Assembly: GCA_016789785.1 (NCBI GenBank)
Contig: JAEUQE010000111.1
Span: 1 to 8,120 of the forward strand
Reading direction: 5' to 3'
DNA length: 8,120 nucleotides
Origin: Bryobacterales bacterium
GTDB taxonomy: Bacteria > Acidobacteriota > Terriglobia > Bryobacterales > Bryobacteraceae
The notes under the pieces were generated by a model. It did no database searches. It was not told the origin of the DNA and worked only from the letters and a program-made list of their open reading frames with translations. This document shows, in pieces, positions 6,474 to 8,120 of this stretch. The position numbers and the translations under genes were made by a program. Each line of letters begins with the position of its first letter. Positions within the stretch are counted from its first letter, which is position 1.

Positions 6474-8120
6474 TTACCACGAGAGGCGCAGTGTAAGCTG
6501 CAATTCTCGCGGCGAGTTCGCCGAGTTGCGTGTCGAGACGATGCCCGATCCGGAGTCCGGCTGGCCGAGTCCCGGCATGTTGAGTGCGTTGAACACGTCG
6601 GCGTTGAAGCGCAGCGTGAAGCGCTCGGTGATTCGCGTGTTCTTGAACAGGGATGCATCGAGGCCCCAGGCGCGAATGCCCGGAAGAAACTGATTGGTCC
6701 AAGGGTGGAGACCGGTATCGAGTGCAAGCCGCTGCACCGATCCGTTCCGGAGCGTGACGTATACGGTGTTGGTGTCGTAGAACGGGGCATTCGGATCGCC
6801 GGGCTGCGGATTGGCGGGGTTGGGAATCACCGGCAGATGCGCGGGCCGGTAGTTCGATGGCACACCCATCACGCCGTTCGGGGCGCCGTTCGCAGCAGTG
6901 CTGTTGACGCGATTGGCAGGGATGTAGCCGTTGTACCAGAGATAGCCCTGGAAACACTGACCGCTGCGGCAATCCTCGATAGGGTACTTCTTGCCATAGA
7001 CCTCGACGTCGCCGAGGCGGCCCCAGTTGGAAGTCGGCAGCGACCAATAGTTGCTGCGCACGGAGCCGAATCCGGCGATCTGCCATCCGCCGACGATACG
7101 GTCAAGGACGCCGCCAGCGTTGGAGGCGAACTTCTTTCCACGGCCAACCGGAAGATCCGCGATCCAGTTCCACCGCAGGCGGTGCTTCGGGATCTCGATG
7201 TCGCGGCGGTAGTTCAAGAAGCGGTTGCGTTCCTTGTATCCGGTGGGCACGGCGCCGGGGAGAAACACTGCGGCTTCGCGAGCGAAGTCGTCACTCCAAC
7301 CGTTGCCCGCGGCGCGGAACGCGTTGCTCATGACGTAGAAGATCTGGAAGCCGTAGCCCTTCGCATAGCGCTTCTCCATCTCGAGTTGAACGCCGTTGAA
7401 GTTGGACCAGCCCGTCTTGCGATACATCTCGATGTCGCCGAAGGAAGTCTGGTCGAAGGTGCGGCGCGCAACGCCGGAGAACTCGCCGGTGGGAAGCGGT
7501 TGCCCCGTGGTGACGAACCATACGTAGTTATTGGCCTGCTGATTGAATGTGTAGAACTGCTCCAGGCGGCTGCCGCGTGTGCCGATGTAGCCGGCGCGGA
7601 CCACCATGTTGTCGAGGATCTCGCGCTCGAGCGTGAGGTTCCACTCATGGGCGCGGGTGGTGGGTTGTTGCGGCTCGAAGAACGAAGTGAGGAAGGAGCC
7701 GCGTGCGACGCCGCCGGGCTCATTCGGGTTGAGCAAGTTGCGCGAGTTGACTCCGCCAATGACACTTGGCACCGAGCGCAAGAGGTAGTTGGGCAGACCG
7801 TCCGGGCTCTGCGCGGCGCTCGAGTAATTGAGCGAGAAGCGTGCGTTGGTAGGCGCATTGCTGCGCATGCGGGCGTTGAACGTGCGCAACGGGATCGGGA
7901 ATCCGAACAGGGAATAGCCGCCGCGAAGCACTGTGGCGCGCTTGCCTTCGGCGACACGCCACGCGAATCCGAGGCGCGGACCGAAGTCGTGCGGGTTGGA
8001 ATACATCAGGGTGTCGGGGAGGCCGGCGTCGCGAGGCGAGATGAAGCGCACGCCGATGTTGGTGAAGTTGCGGACAATGGCGGGCGACGTTGCGCCGAGT
8101 TCGTACATGCGTTCGAGCGA
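6474..8120 (-). CDS. Oar-like TonB-dependent outer-membrane receptor, C-terminal half (5' end outside window)
   Basis: This second large Oar-like beta-barrel receptor shows only its last 548 residues. The frame continues to the right edge (SLER precedes the Met at 8108), so that Met is internal. Barrel landmarks include GYIGTRGSRLEQF, MEKRYAKGYGFQIFYVMSNA, RHRLRWNW-type strand segments (seen as KHRLRWNWIADLP), LDASLFKNTRITERFTLRF and NALNMPGLG. The C-terminus REL-QLTLRLSW ends in the aromatic residue expected of a beta-signal. The CRSGQC cysteine pair (6954-6971) followed by GYLWYNGYIPANRVNS is, as I recall, common in Solibacter/Bryobacter receptors and lies in a probable surface loop. It is clearly divergent from the left receptor, so the two are not a recent duplication. 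The stop lies 45 bases before the dehydratase GTG on the same strand, suggesting a shared transcript. That makes a sugar or glycan ligand attractive but unproven. Confidence 0.92.
   Translation of the reverse strand, partial: SLERMYELGATSPAIVRNFTNIGVRFISPRDAGLPDTLMYSNPHDFGPRLGFAWRVAEGKRATVLRGGYSLFGFPIPLRTFNARMRSNAPTNARFSLNYSSAAQSPDGLPNYLLRSVPSVIGGVNSRNLLNPNEPGGVARGSFLTSFFEPQQPTTRAHEWNLTLEREILDNMVVRAGYIGTRGSRLEQFYTFNQQANNYVWFVTTGQPLPTGEFSGVARRTFDQTSFGDIEMYRKTGWSNFNGVQLEMEKRYAKGYGFQIFYVMSNAFRAAGNGWSDDFAREAAVFLPGAVPTGYKERNRFLNYRRDIEIPKHRLRWNWIADLPVGRGKKFASNAGGVLDRIVGGWQIAGFGSVRSNYWSLPTSNWGRLGDVEVYGKKYPIEDCRSGQCFQGYLWYNGYIPANRVNSTAANGAPNGVMGVPSNYRPAHLPVIPNPANPQPGDPNAPFYDTNTVYVTLRNGSVQRLALDTGLHPWTNQFLPGIRAWGLDASLFKNTRITERFTLRFNADVFNALNMPGLGQPDSGSGIVSTRNSANSPRELQLTLRLSW

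Noticed and set aside
6429..6476. Read-through fusion of the right receptor to the dehydratase
   Set aside because: The receptor's TAA and the dehydratase GTG are in the same frame with no other stop in the 15 intervening codons. But the receptor ends in a proper beta-signal and the enzyme is cytoplasmic, so a fused product makes no biological sense.
1..8120. CRISPR arrays, tRNA or rRNA genes, insertion sequences, phage or defence genes
   Set aside because: No spaced repeats, cloverleaf-like segments, transposase or integrase motifs or terminal inverted repeats were seen. Nearly all of the window is explained by four genes and three short gaps.

Overview
The window looks like a chromosomal segment from an Acidobacteriota genome, most plausibly a Solibacter/Bryobacter-like member. 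This rests on family recognition, not on a search. It carries two very large Oar-like TonB-dependent receptors and an 'acidobacterial duplicated orphan permease' (ADOP), a combination typical of that phylum. Base composition is GC-rich and coding density is very high.

Layout, left to right. A plus-strand Oar-like outer-membrane receptor enters from the left edge without its N-terminus and stops at 2503. A 97-99 base convergent gap follows, holding only weak hairpins. The rest of the window is a minus-strand run read right to left: a second Oar-like receptor entering from the right edge (stop at 6474), a 45-base gap, an enolase-superfamily sugar-acid dehydratase of the L-fuconate dehydratase type (6428 to 5037), a 52-base gap, and the ADOP-type permease (4984 to 2603). 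Short same-strand gaps without an obvious terminator suggest that these three genes can be co-transcribed.

Working model (inference): the right-hand receptor brings an oligosaccharide, glycoside or other ligand across the outer membrane. The dehydratase converts an aldonate such as L-fuconate to its 2-keto-3-deoxy form in the cytoplasm. The role of the inner-membrane permease is unknown. The left receptor is convergent with this group and belongs to a different transcription unit.

The most interesting non-coding signal is a near-perfect hairpin in the receptor-dehydratase junction. In the mRNA it pairs as 11 consecutive base pairs including one G-U, and it buries the GTG start codon of the dehydratase. 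An 8-codon out-of-frame ORF runs through the whole hairpin and ends with a TGA overlapping that GTG, which would suit translational control. No RNA genes, CRISPR arrays, insertion sequences or phage genes were seen, and no clearly new biological system was recognised.
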